From positions 1 to 64,000 of the forward strand of contig JBCCHB010000072.1 in assembly GCA_039028975.1 (NCBI GenBank): a stretch of 64,000 bases of DNA, given 5' to 3'. The DNA is from JAHBNG01 sp039028975 (GTDB lineage Bacteria > Chloroflexota > Anaerolineae > Caldilineales > Caldilineaceae). The notes below the pieces were generated by a model, which was given only the letters and a program-made list of their open reading frames with translations, ran no database searches and had not been told where the DNA came from. A program made the position numbers and the translations under genes. This document shows positions 18,664-27,944 of this stretch, piece after piece. The first letter of the stretch is position 1; every line of letters starts with the position of its first letter.

Positions 18664-19722
18664 ATGCTAAAAAATACCTACACCATTGCTACTACAGGAT
18701 TACTACTTTTATTCATGGGTAGTTGTATCAGCACTGTTCCCTCTTCTTGCGAAGAGATAGTAGACTCTGTTCAGCCAAATGAGCAAGTCGCGAGTGAAAA
18801 TGGAGGCGCGGATACTTCTATTTGGGAGACACGTGCCTCTCTGCTAGAAGCCAACTCTGAACTATCCGTGACAGAACTGGACGGGCATATCTATGTCATG
18901 GGCGGTTACCCTTCGTCCCGACAGACGGTGGATACTGTACAAATATACGACACAACCAGTGATAGTTGGCGTTACGGTCCGCCTCTATCTGTCGCGAGCA
19001 ATCACAATGTAGCAGCATCAGTCGACGGCATCGTCTACATCATTGGTGGCCAGCCAACGTCGCGTGGCGGCGGTCCCTTTTTGCAAGACGTCTATGCATA
19101 CGATCCTGCGTCCGATAGCTGGGAGGGGCGTGCCCTGATGCCAACGTGGCGCAGCGGATCAGCCGGTGCAGTTCTGAACGGCAAAATCTACGTGGCTGGC
19201 GGTAGACCGCCCCACGGTCATGATTTTGCTGTCTATGATCCCCAACACGATGAGTGGACCGTCCTGCCGGATATGCCGACTCAGCGGAATCACTTTATCG
19301 TCGTTGCTATTGAGGGTGAGATCTACGCCGTGGGTGGTCGTTTTGGTGGCGGATTTTCCAGCGAGGTCACTGACATCGTCGAGATATACAATCCAGAAAC
19401 GAACGAATGGCGTTTGGGGACACCCATGCCGACCAAGCGCAGCGGTCACAACGGCATTGTAGCTAATGGCTGTCTTCACATTATGGGTGGCGAAGGAAAT
19501 GGTACTGGCAACGTAGACGGTCTCTATCCCCAACATGAGGTTTATGATCCAATTACGGATACGTGGACAAGCCTAGCACCCATGCCCATTCCCGTCCATG
19601 GTGTAACTGGCATGGCTTTTGTTGATGGCTGGATCCATTTCCCCGGTGGCGGCACCAGCCAAGGGGGCAGCAGCGGTTCGGATATTCATCAGGTTTATCA
19701 ACCATCGATGGAATGTTCTTAG
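18664..19722 (+). CDS. Kelch-repeat lipoprotein
   Basis: This 352-residue protein starts with a lipoprotein signal (LLLLFMGSC, lipidation Cys at about 21). It contains about six Kelch units of roughly 50 residues, each with a GG pair and a conserved Tyr/Trp pair (for example YVMGGYPSSR, YIIGGQPTSR, YVAGGRPPH, YAVGGRFGGG). Kelch units build a beta-propeller that usually binds proteins or sugars. I chose the ATG at 18664 over 18649 because GAGGAG lies seven bases before it and the signal peptide then begins MLKNTY. It is probably anchored on the outer face of the membrane. Partner is unknown. Confidence 0.85.
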   Translation: MLKNTYTIATTGLLLLFMGSCISTVPSSCEEIVDSVQPNEQVASENGGADTSIWETRASLLEANSELSVTELDGHIYVMGGYPSSRQTVDTVQIYDTTSDSWRYGPPLSVASNHNVAASVDGIVYIIGGQPTSRGGGPFLQDVYAYDPASDSWEGRALMPTWRSGSAGAVLNGKIYVAGGRPPHGHDFAVYDPQHDEWTVLPDMPTQRNHFIVVAIEGEIYAVGGRFGGGFSSEVTDIVEIYNPETNEWRLGTPMPTKRSGHNGIVANGCLHIMGGEGNGTGNVDGLYPQHEVYDPITDTWTSLAPMPIPVHGVTGMAFVDGWIHFPGGGTSQGGSSGSDIHQVYQPSMECS

Positions 19723-19838
19723 TATTAATGAGAGTCAACATGAGTGACTCTATACGTCGTTCAACTGCCAACACAGGATCAGCTTGGATGACATCTTAAC
19801 AACAAAACATAACTTATTTAGATGGAAAGGAAAACACC

Positions 19839-20555
19839 ATGCGATTTCGCACACCAAATTACCTGCTCTGGATCACCGTTGTACTCGTTCTATCTGCATG
19901 TGGAGGACTTGGCGGCGGCAGTGCAGCTGACATTAGCACAACCGAGGCCAGCACCTCTGGATCGACCGGCTTCAAGATGGATGCGTGGGCCGATAACTGG
20001 TTCGCCGCCTATCTGGGTGATGAACTCATCGTAGAAGATTCTGTTTCCATCACAACAGAGCGCTCCTTTAATGCAGAGTCTGTCACCTTCGACGCCGATT
20101 ATCCGCTTCATCTCAACTTTATCCTCAAAGATTTTAAAGAGAATGACACAGGCTTAGAGTATATTGGCGCCAACAACCAACAGATGGGTGATGGTGGCTT
20201 CATTATGCAACTCACCGACACCAACTCCGGCAATGTTGTAGCAGTGACAAATGCTGATTGGGCCTGTACCGTCATCCATGATGCACCGCTGGATAAGTCG
20301 TGCGAGGATGAGTCAAATCCGGTGGCGGGTACTGCGCCTTGCGAGTTTAACGATTTGGGTGAGCCGGATGGCTGGAAAGCGGCTGACTTTGACGACAGTG
20401 GCTGGACCGCAACGACTGTTCACTCAGCCAGTGCCGTTGGTCCCAAAGACGGCTATGATGCGATCAGCTGGGATTCAAGCGCTGAGATAATCTGGGGACC
20501 CGATCTGGAGACCAACAATACGATCTTGTGCCGCGTGGTTGTTGAGGGTAGTTAA
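19839..20555 (+). CDS. Lipoprotein of unknown function
   Basis: This 238-residue protein has a signal peptide with lipobox VLSAC (Cys at about 21) followed by a Gly/Ser/Thr-rich spacer. The mature part begins NWFAAYLGDELIVEDS and ends with a segment resembling galactose-binding-type beta-sandwiches (GWKAADFDDSGWT, then FEAT-like GP and a closing ILCRVVVEG). Four Cys in the second half may form disulfides. AAAGGAAAAC precedes the ATG. It lies 116 bp after the Kelch gene on the same strand. No enzyme motif is seen. Confidence 0.75.
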   Translation: MRFRTPNYLLWITVVLVLSACGGLGGGSAADISTTEASTSGSTGFKMDAWADNWFAAYLGDELIVEDSVSITTERSFNAESVTFDADYPLHLNFILKDFKENDTGLEYIGANNQQMGDGGFIMQLTDTNSGNVVAVTNADWACTVIHDAPLDKSCEDESNPVAGTAPCEFNDLGEPDGWKAADFDDSGWTATTVHSASAVGPKDGYDAISWDSSAEIIWGPDLETNNTILCRVVVEGS

Positions 20556-20675
20556 GGGATCGAAATTCAATTCGACCAAAACTTGATTAGATGTCATGCC
20601 CAAAGGTAGTTATCGGGCATCTACTGTCTACTCTTAACCTGCTCAATACAGAATTTGCAAAAGGAATACGGGGCT

Positions 20676-21101
20676 TTAGACCGGATCTATCGACATTAGA
20701 GAAATTGGCATACGATAAATAAAAATCTCTTCCTGTTCAAAAAGTGTAGCCAGTTTATATGCTAGTTCGTATAGACTGGCTTCTGTTTTTTGATTTACCG
20801 GTGCAGCAACCCAAATCGGCATAACGCGGTCATGGAAAATTTGGCCGACTGAGCTGACCCACAATCCATCACTAGGAGGAAGAATGGTGCCTGCCCCAAA
20901 ATAATGCAGAATCTCCGATCGTACCCACTTAAGTTTACTTTCTGATACTGGCTCTCCATCGTTAAGATTAAGAGGTACAAAAATGTTATACATTGCTATG
21001 CCTTGGCGATGATTTGATTCAGACATATTCTCAATATCCACCGTATCTAATATTACAGCTTTGCTAGCTGAAAATTCGTATGACAAATCTCTGGTAATCA
21101 C
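20676..21101 (-). CDS. DUF3574-like protein downstream of Ser/Thr kinase
   Basis: This 141-residue cytoplasmic protein has no signal peptide. The core has MYNIFVPLNLNDGEPVSE, a WVRSEILHYFGAG helix and a strand with GLWVSSVGQIFHD; it resembles DUF3574-type small alpha/beta proteins of unknown function. The start is GTG at 21101: AGGAGG lies seven bases before it and overlaps the TAG stop of the kinase, which implies coupled translation. It may be a substrate or partner of that kinase; nothing catalytic is visible. Confidence 0.75.
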   Translation of the reverse strand: MITRDLSYEFSASKAVILDTVDIENMSESNHRQGIAMYNIFVPLNLNDGEPVSESKLKWVRSEILHYFGAGTILPPSDGLWVSSVGQIFHDRVMPIWVAAPVNQKTEASLYELAYKLATLFEQEEIFIYRMPISLMSIDPV

Positions 21102-21112
21102 GTTCTCACCTC

Positions 21113-22012
21113 CTAAACTAAATTGACCATGCGCTGAAGACTTTTCTGTAAATCTTGAAACCAGCTTGGTTGAGTTATCTCTACATTAGCAAGTGCATCA
21201 TTCAATTCAGAACCTGTTTGGAATCGTTCTTTTGGATTCTTTGCTATTGCCTTTTGAAGAATTCCTTCCAGTTCAGGAGACATATATACAAATTTGGACG
21301 GTGCCGGTGGATTTTCTTTGATATGGGCATGTAGCAATTGATTACGACTTCCGTAGAAAGGTCTTCGACCAGTCAGCATTTCATACAAGATGACCCCCAA
21401 AGAATATAGGTCAGATCGACCGTCAATATCCATAAATCCCTGAGCCTGCTCTGGAGAAATATAGGTTGATGTTCCGTAGATGCCTGTTTCGTGTCTTTGC
21501 TTAGGTTCACTCAAGTCTAATACTGTCCCAAAATCGAGTAACAGGGCGCGTGTATGATTATCCACTAAAATATTTGATGGCTTAACGTCTCGGTGAACGA
21601 AGCCGCGACGATGTATGTAATCGAGGGCGCAGGCAATTTGACAGACAAGCTTAATGGCTATGTCGATATCAATTCTGCGGGATTCCTGTTGTAAAACATT
21701 GTGGAGGGTGATGCCATCAATGTATTCCATTGCCATATACACAACATACTCAGATTCACCGAAATCGAAGACGCGCACAATATTTAGATGAGTGAGTTGA
21801 GTAATGACTTCGTATTCGCGTTCAAAAGCAATATGGAAGCGCTTATCGTGTGATTTTGGAAGAAGCTTCAATACAACAGGGGTTTTGCTGTATATAGAAT
21901 CGGCGCTAACCACAACGGAAACACCACCTTCACCAACAACTTGTCCAAGTTTGTAAGGTCCAATTTGATGGTTCGCATCCAGATTGGCAAAGATAGTTTG
22001 CTGAATATCCAT
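21113..22012 (-). CDS. Hanks-type serine/threonine protein kinase
   Basis: This 299-residue protein is almost only a kinase domain: glycine loop GEGGVSVVV, VLKLL with the ATP-binding Lys, catalytic loop HRDVKPSN, DFG in LLLDFGTV, APE-like SPEQAQG and the DGRSDLYSLGVILYEMLTGRRPF helix. No PASTA domain and no membrane helix is seen, so it is cytoplasmic and may be recruited by the small membrane protein upstream. AGGAGG precedes the ATG. It is followed by the DUF3574-like gene with overlapping signals. Confidence 0.93.
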   Translation of the reverse strand: MDIQQTIFANLDANHQIGPYKLGQVVGEGGVSVVVSADSIYSKTPVVLKLLPKSHDKRFHIAFEREYEVITQLTHLNIVRVFDFGESEYVVYMAMEYIDGITLHNVLQQESRRIDIDIAIKLVCQIACALDYIHRRGFVHRDVKPSNILVDNHTRALLLDFGTVLDLSEPKQRHETGIYGTSTYISPEQAQGFMDIDGRSDLYSLGVILYEMLTGRRPFYGSRNQLLHAHIKENPPAPSKFVYMSPELEGILQKAIAKNPKERFQTGSELNDALANVEITQPSWFQDLQKSLQRMVNLV

Positions 22013-22198
22013 ATTTTCCTCCTCTGACGATATCTCATCAAATCATTAGGAAATACTTAATATTACATACTGTATTTAGCTCACATAAGAGTTCAATAAG
22101 GTTTTAGTAACGAGAGTTAAATAACTTGGTCATCTGATCGAATCACACCCCAATGAAAAGCACAGATTATTTCCAACTCATTCCTAAATTCCTAAGTG

Positions 22199-22465
22199 TT
22201 AGGGTTGTAATAGAGGATTTAACTGAGACAGTAAATCTGACAATAATTCAACCTGATCTGTGGCAGCCAATGCAATGATTATGACGATCAAGCTGAGTGC
22301 TAGAAGAATAAGACGATTCATTTCCTGCCGCTTCTCAAGCCTGTCGCTCTCGTTCAAGTGGCTCAATACGATTTGCAGAGGATCTTTATCTTCGCTCTCG
22401 TTATCCTTTGAAACCTCTTCAAATTGTTCAGATACTTGAGAATCACGGGATTTGTAAGAATTCAT
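22199..22465 (-). CDS. Small tail-anchored-type membrane protein
   Basis: This 88-residue protein has a charged, acidic N-terminal half (SKDNESEDKD), then one strong membrane helix (about 51-66, LILLALSLIVIIIALAA) and a short amphipathic end. The ATG at 22465 is preferred over 22483 because GAGGAAGG lies four bases before it. No family is recognised. It lies 186 bp upstream of the Ser/Thr kinase on the same strand. Confidence 0.65.
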   Translation of the reverse strand: MNSYKSRDSQVSEQFEEVSKDNESEDKDPLQIVLSHLNESDRLEKRQEMNRLILLALSLIVIIIALAATDQVELLSDLLSQLNPLLQP

Positions 22466-22836
22466 AGCACCTTCCTCTGGCATCTAACAAAATGGTATCT
22501 AATTGAAAAAAATTGCAGGAAGGGGGTATTACTAAGAGTGGACGTTCTTGCCCCGATTAGTGCAATAAAATGTATCATTCAGTTTGCGGCAAAGAGGGTA
22601 CGTGTTAGAGCGTTGCCTGAATGATAGTCCGATCATATAATATGATATGGTAATCTATCTGTTATCTATTTCTGGAGTAACATTCAGTAGAGTGCAGTGT
22701 CTGCCTCTCATTTGAATAGGCTTCTAGCGCAGCTTTAGAGAATTGCAGATTATTGAAGAGGGGAGAGATTTGAAGGTGAATTCGTTATGTACAGACATCA
22801 ATAAACGCGTTATTCGCAGACGCTTACACTGAAATC
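22466..22836. other. Intergenic gap without a gene
   Basis: No credible ORF, RNA or terminator was found between the receiver gene and the small membrane gene. The only notable part is the AT-rich near-palindrome ATCATATAATATGAT near 22633. Confidence 0.5.
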
Positions 22837-23346
22837 TCAAACAGAACTGATGGATGAATCTAACAGAATATCTATGAGTCGTGACTGCTGCTCGGGTGTA
22901 AGACCTTCTGCCAACTGAGATACTTCAACAAAATTCACAGCCTCATTGACCTTGTCTAGAAATATTTCCGAAAAATCGGGGTCGGAACCAAAATGAATTT
23001 TGTCCACTACTCCAAGAACTTCAGGTCGTTCAGAGATTGGGGTGCTGTTGGCGAGATCAAGCTTTCCTGACAGGACAATGGCATAGATGCACTGCTTCTG
23101 TAGCGCTTTTAGCACATGAAATCCATCATAAACATTGTCAGGAGAAGCTGAGCTAGGTAGTCCTATGTCAACAATAGCTAGCGTTGGCTTGGGATTTAGG
23201 TTTTGTAACTGAGAGATTGCGTCACTATAGTCATAAGCTTGTGCAACTTTGAATCCTTTACGTTCCAGAAGCTTTTTTAGACCATTCTGCCAAAATTTTT
23301 CGTCTTCAATGATTAGAATCGTCTTGGCATTATCATTAGTCATCAT
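22837..23346 (-). CDS. Single-domain receiver protein
   Basis: This 169-residue protein has one receiver domain: IIEDEKFWQNG, phospho-Asp in LAIVDIGLP (about residue 60), VLSGK and a Lys in VVDKIHFG. A C-terminal helical tail (about 45 residues) has no DNA-binding motif, so it acts by protein contact. Its ATG overlaps the TGA of the hybrid kinase (ATGA), so the two are co-translated, and it should take its phosphate from that kinase. Confidence 0.9.
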   Translation of the reverse strand: MMTNDNAKTILIIEDEKFWQNGLKKLLERKGFKVAQAYDYSDAISQLQNLNPKPTLAIVDIGLPSSASPDNVYDGFHVLKALQKQCIYAIVLSGKLDLANSTPISERPEVLGVVDKIHFGSDPDFSEIFLDKVNEAVNFVEVSQLAEGLTPEQQSRLIDILLDSSISSV

Positions 23347-26300
23347 CTTTTCTCCGGTTCTCTTCCGTTTTCAAAGTTTCGAGGCAACTGATCAAACACG
23401 CTACCAATCGCTTCCAAATCAGTTTTGTTCAAAACGACTACATTGCTCCAACTTCTAAAAAGACGCTGAGCACTTTCGATTGATTCTTCATATGCACTAA
23501 GTATCAAAATTCCAGCATGTGGGTTTTGCGTCAGAACGTGCTGTGCAATGTCCAATCCCTGTCTGTTTTGCTGATCGTGATCCACTAACCTTACATCAAT
23601 GACAAAAAAGTCATACTTCCCGCGCTGAAGGATGCTGATGGTTTCTTGGTAACTTTGAGCGGTATCTACATGATGCCCCCTATTGTGCAACATGCGACGT
23701 ATCGTATCTTGAAAATTAAAATAATCGTCAACAACTAATATTTTGACCACAGGCGTTTTGAAATCATAATCATCGCCCTTAACCTCTAGACTAGCTCCAG
23801 ATGATGCTGATAAGACATCTGCACGGAATGTTCTATCTTGCGTTGTTGGAATGCGAACGGTTACAGTGGTTCCGTGATGCGGTTCACTCTCGATCTCTAT
23901 ACTTCCACCAAGCGTTTGCAGATAGAGTTTAGAGAGCCACATACCAATACCCAAACCACGGCCTGCCTGCTTTGTTGTGAAGAATGGCGTAAAGACATCA
24001 TTCAGCACTCTTTGAGACATGCCGTGGCCCGTATCGACAAAGCTCAGTTCGGTTCCATATCGATCTGGTGTTGTACGCCAATTAATGGTTAGTTGACCAC
24101 CACTTGGCATGGATTGTACAGAATTTTTGACAATATTTGAAAAAATGTCAATAAGTAGTGCTCTGTCTGCTAATGCTGGAGGAATATCACCTTTGCACAT
24201 CTTAACAATGATATGAGGTGGCAATTCAACACATTGGATTGCTTCTTGCAAAACCGATTTGAGCTGAATGAGATCTTGCTTTTGTGTTGTCATTCTTCCC
24301 ATTCGTCGAATTTGATCAACAATATGAATGGCTGTCTTGTTTTCGTGTTCAAGCGCTGAGATGGTCTCGATTATATTATCGTCTGTTGATTGAATTAGAG
24401 TTTTTAGTTCACCAATATTTAGGCCGATTGCGCCCAAAAAACCACCCATTTTGTGGCTCAAAAAAGCGCCGAGCAGGCTCATTTCTTTAAGCACTTTATG
24501 AGCGGCCCATTGGGTATGTTGGGTATCCACCAAGCGTATATTCTCTAAGTAAAGTGTTAGTATGTTCGCCAAGCTCTCCAGTCTTTCCTGGTCGGCTTGA
24601 GTATAATTAGGATCTTCTGCATAGCGAGGAAATCGCGCTACGCAAATAATACCTAGCACACGTCTATTTGACCTCATCGGGACAACCAAGAGATGCTGAG
24701 GTGTTAGCTCCGGTAGGACTGAAAGATGGTTGAAGTCTATCGTTGAATGAAAATCCTTTACAACCTTGGCATTGCCTTCTGTAATAACTCGATGGATGAC
24801 CCCTTTTTTCAATTTGATTGATGATGCAACGCATTGCTGAAACGCACTTGAAGGGTTAACGGCGAAAGACTTAGCACTATCTAAGCCATCTGACAGCAAA
24901 TGGATCGTGCAATCGTCGCTGCCCATAAACTGTTTGGCTTGTTCAGTTATCCAATTAAGTAATTCGTGCCGTTCGCTATAGCGGAAAGCAGTACGGCTAA
25001 TTTCTAACAGCGTATTGAGCTGTTGGTTGTGCTGTTGGATTTCTGCCTCATGTTCTTTGCGAGTCGTTATGTCTCGCCAAATGGTCTGGATAAAGAGGAT
25101 ATTCCCATCTTCAGAACGGACCGAAGATGGATTTGCCTCAATAGGAATTGCACGATTTTGCTTGTGGTTGATTTCAATTTCTAAAAGAGCTTCCTCTCCA
25201 CCTTGAGCCAAATTAGCAATACGCCTCTGCACTTCTTCTCTCTGTTGAGAATCAATCACTAGCGTTGACATGTCTCGCCCCATTAGTTCTTCCCGATGAT
25301 ACCCGGTCATGCGGCTAGCTTCTTTATTTGCGCCTCGAATGATTCTATTTTCATCTAAGATGAAGATCGCATCACGTGCGCCTTCGTAGAGACGCTGATA
25401 TCTTTTTTCAGCAGTGACGACTTTTTGATTCAACTGAGTATTCTTAATGGCTATCCCCACATTGTGACCAATGGCTTCTAGAATACCTCTATCATGTTCG
25501 GTGAATAACCGCTGCTGTTGGGTGAGTACGCACAGTACGGCTAAACAATCACTATCAGACCAGATAGGAACGCCGATTAGAGAGTGAACATCCTCACCCT
25601 GAGTAATCGTTCTATCTACCCGAGGATCTGTTTGGGCATCTCGAATATAGATTGATTCTCCAGACTGCATAACCTTGCCAGCAATGCTCTCACCGTACTT
25701 CAACCTCTGTATACGTTTTCTGTGTCGCTCAGCAAGCCCCTCTTCCATAGCAAGAATCAACTCTTGCGAGTCAGGGTCTGCCAAAAACAAAGTACATGCA
25801 GAAGCAGTAAAGAGATCCTTAACTGTTACGACAATACTCCTATTTACCTGCTCTAGATTTTGGGCCTGACTAACCGCAGTGGCAACTTTATATAATGCCG
25901 TGCGTTCTTTGGTAGATTGGGCATTTTCAATCGCCATTGTAATTCCCGTGGCAATCGCCTCAAATGTCTGCTGATCGTCTTTGGAAAATGCACCCAACTC
26001 TATACTTTCTATGTTGAGCACACCAATACACCCGCGTTCTTTGGTGGCAAGAGGGATAGCCAACTCGGATTGGGTCTCTGGTGAGGAAGTGTGGTAATAG
26101 GGATTCTTTGACACGTCTGGTTCACGAACTGTTTCGCCAGTGCGAGCCGCAAAACCCGTTATGCCTGTGGTCACAGAGAATATACGGGGTTCGCGATTTT
26201 TCTTAGCGCCATGTAAAACGGATGCATTAAAGATCAGGCGATCTGATTCTAGCAAAGGAATATCAACCCGGTAGCCAAATTCCTGGCTGATTTGGAGTGC

Positions 26301-27938
26301 CGTCTCTTTTAACAGCGTATTGACATCCACTGCCGATAAGCTTTTGGCTAATATCTCATTGACCAGGCGCAATTGGGTTGAGCGACGTTCCATTTGACGG
26401 AAGGATTGCATCTTCATCATGGCTACTGTCGCTTGGTCGGCCAAGGTACGAAGTAGATTCAGATCATCCCGATCAAAGTGAGCATCTCCGTTACATTTAT
26501 TCAGTACCACAAGCGCACCAATTGCTCCTGTTTCGGAGGAAAGAGGCACGGCGGCAACGGTTTTGAATCCAATATGTTTGGCAATTTCCTGATCGATACG
26601 TTCATCCTGGTTGTGCGTGATGACAGGCTGATTGTTGGACGCAACCCATCCACTCAAACTTCCTGTGGGAGAGGCATGCATACCCAAAACAGCTTTCGCC
26701 GGCCCAACGGCAGCAGCAATGATATGCTGATTTATAGATTCATTAAGAAGATAGAGAATAGCGCTATCACTGTTTAGGAGATCTGAGGTCTGTTCAACAA
26801 TTGTGTTGAGCAAACGATCCTGATCAATATATGTGGCTAACTCACTTGAGATTTTCTGAAGACCAGAGACCACATGTAAATTTTTCTCTTTCTCTTGCAG
26901 TAGATGATTCTGCTTAATGGCGATGGCTACATGGTTTGCAAATACGGAGACGAGATCTTGATCATACTTTGTAAAGTGTCGCTCTTGACCTACAGAATAG
27001 ACCGAGATGACACCTAATGGTTGGTCCGCGCCATCTAATATAGGTACAACTAATGCTGAGATCCAATTGAGATCCTTGATCATATCTAAACAGAGCAACT
27101 TAGGTTCTTCTTGCAGTCGTGGCGAACTAACTGGCATTCGTTTTCTAATGGCCTGTCCCACATAGCTATCCAAGGGTAGACGTGAATCCAAACTATCTAT
27201 CTCTGGTTCCAAACGTCCAACGGTTTTTTTCAGGACCAGTTCCTCACTTTGGTCATTGTATAGCCAAATTGAACAAGCACGAACCTGTACCAGTTCACAG
27301 AGTTCTTCTACAATACAACGAAAGAGTTCGTTCTGATTCTCAGCCAGTACGTTTTCGCCGATCTTTTGAATTGCCTCTGATAACTGAGTACGACGAATGA
27401 CTATCTGTACCCGTTTGGCAAAAGCGACCAGATTCGCCTGATCCTGATCGTTAAAGGCCCTAGGTAGTGGGCTTTCTACATTGAGAACACCGGCTGTTGC
27501 CTTGCCATCACTAGATAGAATGGGAACCGCTAGTTCCGATCGCATTGGCACCTTTGGATCTAAAGGATGATATTCTGCAGGGAACAGTTTCTGGTTGAGA
27601 TCAGTGATGAGACGGGGCTGTTGCGTTCGGGCAACCTCGGCAACAATCGTATTGCTGTCCAGATCGATCTCTTGCTGATTAGCGGCGATCATAGATTGTT
27701 CATTGCGCAATCGCACGGCCTTCAACTGTAGTTTGCCAGATAGATATGATACCCAACGCAAGGAACCGTATTCGGCCCCCAAATGATTTAAGATTGTATC
27801 CAAAATAAAATTCAGAACTTGCTGCGAATCTTGGGATGAGTAGATAACATCATCTAAAGCTTGGCTGACCGTCGTTGGTAGTGAGTATTGGAGTCCGACT
27901 TTCTTTGTCCCTTTTTGTTTTTCAGTTGATTGGGTCAC
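23343..27938 (-). CDS. Multi-GAF/PAS hybrid histidine kinase with C-terminal receiver
   Basis: This is a 1531-residue cytoplasmic protein. There are five GAF domains in the first 845 residues, a PAS domain (about 850-975, YEGARDAIFILDENRIIRG), a sixth GAF (about 990-1145), a short dimerisation region with a possible phospho-His in AFLSHKMGGFLG, a HATPase domain (N-box FSNIVKNSVQSM, DTGHGMS, GRGLGIGMW) and a receiver (about 1410-1531, LVVDDYFNF, FVIDVRL). Such stacks sense several small ligands or redox state. The start is GTG at 27938, six bases after the stop of the BTAD/Clp_N gene; the ribosome site lies inside that gene. It overlaps the receiver gene downstream. No output DNA-binding domain is present, so BTAD/Clp_N or the receiver protein is the likely output. 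Confidence 0.9.
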   Translation of the reverse strand: MTQSTEKQKGTKKVGLQYSLPTTVSQALDDVIYSSQDSQQVLNFILDTILNHLGAEYGSLRWVSYLSGKLQLKAVRLRNEQSMIAANQQEIDLDSNTIVAEVARTQQPRLITDLNQKLFPAEYHPLDPKVPMRSELAVPILSSDGKATAGVLNVESPLPRAFNDQDQANLVAFAKRVQIVIRRTQLSEAIQKIGENVLAENQNELFRCIVEELCELVQVRACSIWLYNDQSEELVLKKTVGRLEPEIDSLDSRLPLDSYVGQAIRKRMPVSSPRLQEEPKLLCLDMIKDLNWISALVVPILDGADQPLGVISVYSVGQERHFTKYDQDLVSVFANHVAIAIKQNHLLQEKEKNLHVVSGLQKISSELATYIDQDRLLNTIVEQTSDLLNSDSAILYLLNESINQHIIAAAVGPAKAVLGMHASPTGSLSGWVASNNQPVITHNQDERIDQEIAKHIGFKTVAAVPLSSETGAIGALVVLNKCNGDAHFDRDDLNLLRTLADQATVAMMKMQSFRQMERRSTQLRLVNEILAKSLSAVDVNTLLKETALQISQEFGYRVDIPLLESDRLIFNASVLHGAKKNREPRIFSVTTGITGFAARTGETVREPDVSKNPYYHTSSPETQSELAIPLATKERGCIGVLNIESIELGAFSKDDQQTFEAIATGITMAIENAQSTKERTALYKVATAVSQAQNLEQVNRSIVVTVKDLFTASACTLFLADPDSQELILAMEEGLAERHRKRIQRLKYGESIAGKVMQSGESIYIRDAQTDPRVDRTITQGEDVHSLIGVPIWSDSDCLAVLCVLTQQQRLFTEHDRGILEAIGHNVGIAIKNTQLNQKVVTAEKRYQRLYEGARDAIFILDENRIIRGANKEASRMTGYHREELMGRDMSTLVIDSQQREEVQRRIANLAQGGEEALLEIEINHKQNRAIPIEANPSSVRSEDGNILFIQTIWRDITTRKEHEAEIQQHNQQLNTLLEISRTAFRYSERHELLNWITEQAKQFMGSDDCTIHLLSDGLDSAKSFAVNPSSAFQQCVASSIKLKKGVIHRVITEGNAKVVKDFHSTIDFNHLSVLPELTPQHLLVVPMRSNRRVLGIICVARFPRYAEDPNYTQADQERLESLANILTLYLENIRLVDTQHTQWAAHKVLKEMSLLGAFLSHKMGGFLGAIGLNIGELKTLIQSTDDNIIETISALEHENKTAIHIVDQIRRMGRMTTQKQDLIQLKSVLQEAIQCVELPPHIIVKMCKGDIPPALADRALLIDIFSNIVKNSVQSMPSGGQLTINWRTTPDRYGTELSFVDTGHGMSQRVLNDVFTPFFTTKQAGRGLGIGMWLSKLYLQTLGGSIEIESEPHHGTTVTVRIPTTQDRTFRADVLSASSGASLEVKGDDYDFKTPVVKILVVDDYFNFQDTIRRMLHNRGHHVDTAQSYQETISILQRGKYDFFVIDVRLVDHDQQNRQGLDIAQHVLTQNPHAGILILSAYEESIESAQRLFRSWSNVVVLNKTDLEAIGSVFDQLPRNFENGREPEKR

Positions 27939-27944
27939 GGCTCT